NCBI GenBank assembly: GCA_016870695.1
Contig: VGAV01000115.1
Coordinates: forward strand, 1 to 7,200
DNA: 7,200 bases
Direction: 5' to 3'
From: Actinomycetota bacterium
GTDB lineage: Bacteria > Actinomycetota > Actinomycetes > Actinomycetales > Microbacteriaceae
Position 1 is the first letter of the stretch. The number at the start of each line of letters is the position of its first letter. Positions 6,099 to 7,200 of this stretch are shown here, in pieces. The position numbers were made by a program, and so were the translations under genes. The notes under the pieces are model-generated. The model searched no databases. It was not told the origin of the DNA and was given only the letters and a program-made list of their open reading frames with translations.

Positions 6099-7200
6099 GG
6101 TTCGCTCCTCGTCGACGGAGGAGCGGCTTCTGCTCCCCGTCCGTCTGCGGTGGTGTCGGCGAGGTCGCGGGACGCGCGTCCTCTTCGTCGGGGGATGCGG
6201 TCTCGGGGGACGGAGCACGTCCGTCGGACCCGGGGCCGGCCGGGCCGCCGGCCGCCCCGTCGACCGCGGGTCCGACGGGGGCACCGGTCGTCCCCGCGGC
6301 ACGGTCGGATGCCGCGGAGGCGGGGCGTGCGTCGGTCGCGACGGGAACGGCATCCGGGATCTCCGTGACGACGTCGGATGCCGCGGGGCTGAGGGGTGCG
6401 TCGGTCGCGACGGGAGCGGCATCCGGGATCTCCGCGACGAAGTCGGCGACCTGGACGAGCGTCGGGCGCTCGCCGCGGCGGGCCAGGCGTCCGCGACCCG
6501 CGATCATCGGCTCGGCGTACAGCTTGGGCAGGAGGGCACCCTCGGAGCGATCGCCGGACATGATGAGGGTCGTCCCTCCGGTGTCGCGGATGCCCTGCAG
6601 GGCGACGTCGAACATCGCGCGCGAAGCGCCGGCGACCGGCCGGCTCACGACGACGTTCAGCCGCAGGTCGCGGGCGGAGGCGAGGTACGGCAGGAGGGGG
6701 CGGAGGGGTTCCTGGCCGCCCGCGGCGAGGATGTCGAAATCGTCGGCGATGACGAGGATGCGCGGACCGGCGCCGCGATCGCCCTGACGCTTCTCGAGCT
6801 CGACGGCGATGGACTCGGCCAGCAGACGGGCCTGCCGACCGGATGAGGCGTGTCCGCCGAGATAGGCGTCCGGGATCTCGGCCGCCAGCTCGCCGCGCGC
6901 ATCCATCAGGGCGATGACGAGCTCCTCCGCCGAGTGCCGGTCGATCGCGCCCTGGACGATGCCGCGGAGGGTCGTGGTCTTGCCGCACCGACTGTCGCCG
7001 AGGACGAGGAGGTGCGGATCGCGCGACGCGAGGTCGAGGGCGACCGGCTGCATGGTGTCCTGGCGGAGGCCCAACGGGACGGCATCCGGCTCGTCGATCG
7101 CGTCGGGGAGCTCGGCGGGCGACAGCACCTCCGGCAGCAGCCGGATGGGGGCTGCGCCCTGGCCGCCCCAGCGCGCGGCGCTCTCGCGGGCCAGGCGTTC
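6088..7200 (-). CDS. eccC: EccC-type type VII secretion ATPase, C-terminal part (5' end beyond window)
   Basis: C-terminal part of the FtsK/SpoIIIE-like ATPase that drives substrate export by type VII (ESX/Ess) secretion systems at the cytoplasmic membrane. The frame is open through the right edge, and the 24 codons before the GTG at 7128 include GAAPIRLLPE, a linker typical of EccC upstream of an ATPase domain, so 7128 is an internal codon. The visible domain has Walker A GDSRCGKT (6999-6976) and a Walker B-like ILVIADDFD (6759-6733) with Asp-Asp instead of Asp-Glu, as is common in the last EccC domain. It also has the conserved LLPYLASARDLRLNVVVSRP and a GRGRL(A)RRGERPTLVQVA end near 6447. 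An unusual tail of about 115 residues follows, rich in Ala, Pro and Asp, with a duplicated 23-residue unit and a basic C-terminus (KPLLRRRGANRAP). The TAG stop lies inside the start of the next gene. The family call is strong; the domains expected at the N-terminus are outside the window. Confidence 0.9.
   Translation of the reverse strand, partial: ERLARESAARWGGQGAAPIRLLPEVLSPAELPDAIDEPDAVPLGLRQDTMQPVALDLASRDPHLLVLGDSRCGKTTTLRGIVQGAIDRHSAEELVIALMDARGELAAEIPDAYLGGHASSGRQARLLAESIAVELEKRQGDRGAGPRILVIADDFDILAAGGQEPLRPLLPYLASARDLRLNVVVSRPVAGASRAMFDVALQGIRDTGGTTLIMSGDRSEGALLPKLYAEPMIAGRGRLARRGERPTLVQVADFVAEIPDAAPVATDAPLSPAASDVVTEIPDAVPVATDARPASAASDRAAGTTGAPVGPAVDGAAGGPAGPGSDGRAPSPETASPDEEDARPATSPTPPQTDGEQKPLLRRRGANRAP
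6304..6441 (-). repeat. 69-bp in-frame tandem duplication in the eccC tail
   Basis: Units at 6304-6372 and 6373-6441 match at 61 of 69 positions by my count. On the coding (minus) strand each encodes 23 residues built around the shared block EIPDAxPVATDA and ending in AASD. The length is a multiple of three, so the reading frame is kept. A third unit start matches only over five bases. It lies just after the ATPase domain and looks like a recent slippage or recombination duplication in a disordered linker. Confidence 0.85.

Noticed and set aside
6099..6422. Upstream extension of the small minus-strand protein, or a frameshift fusion with eccC
   Set aside because: The extension is the +1 shadow of the eccC tail (Arg/Pro/His-rich). 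The GTG at 6098 has a proper ribosome site and the composition changes sharply there, and the eccC frame itself remains coherent to its stop.
7126..7128. GTG at 7128 as the true start of a stand-alone ATPase
   Set aside because: The frame continues open to the window edge with an EccC-like GAAPIRLLPE linker, so the gene starts further right.

Overview
The window comes from a very GC-rich actinobacterium. Coding style (G/C-ending codons, GTG starts, ATGA/GTGA stop-start overlaps, frequent GGATGC/GCATCC words) and a type VII secretion ATPase suggest a Microbacteriaceae member such as Microbacterium. This assignment is an inference from composition and gene content; no phylogenetic marker gene is present.

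Positions 1-5539 hold a plus-strand catabolic cluster. It begins with the 3' part of a major facilitator superfamily (MFS) transporter, which overlaps by ATGA a YtcJ/NfdA-like amidohydrolase. After a 123-bp gap with a strong GC-rich hairpin comes an agmatine deiminase-family enzyme, which overlaps by GTGA an amidase-signature hydrolase. One transporter and three different C-N hydrolases suggest uptake and stepwise breakdown of a nitrogen-containing small molecule, perhaps a guanidino, ureido or amide compound. The substrate cannot be read from the sequence.

Positions 5540-5732 separate convergent transcription units. They contain a 30-bp repeat (two full copies and a partial one) followed by an inverted copy, giving 15- to 17-bp perfect stems: a REP-like element or bidirectional terminator/RNA stabiliser.

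Positions 5733-7200 are on the minus strand and belong to a type VII (ESX/Ess-like) secretion locus that continues past the right edge. The eccC-type gene enters at 7200. Its visible part is the last FtsK/SpoIIIE-like ATPase domain followed by an unusual tail of about 115 residues rich in Ala, Pro and Asp, with a 23-residue tandem duplication. A 121-residue protein of unknown function starts inside the eccC end (11-nt overlap) and closes the operon.

No tRNA, rRNA, CRISPR array, insertion sequence or phage gene was seen. The least explained items are the eccC tail and its overlapping partner, the repeat between the convergent operons, and the amidase with a non-canonical nucleophile motif.
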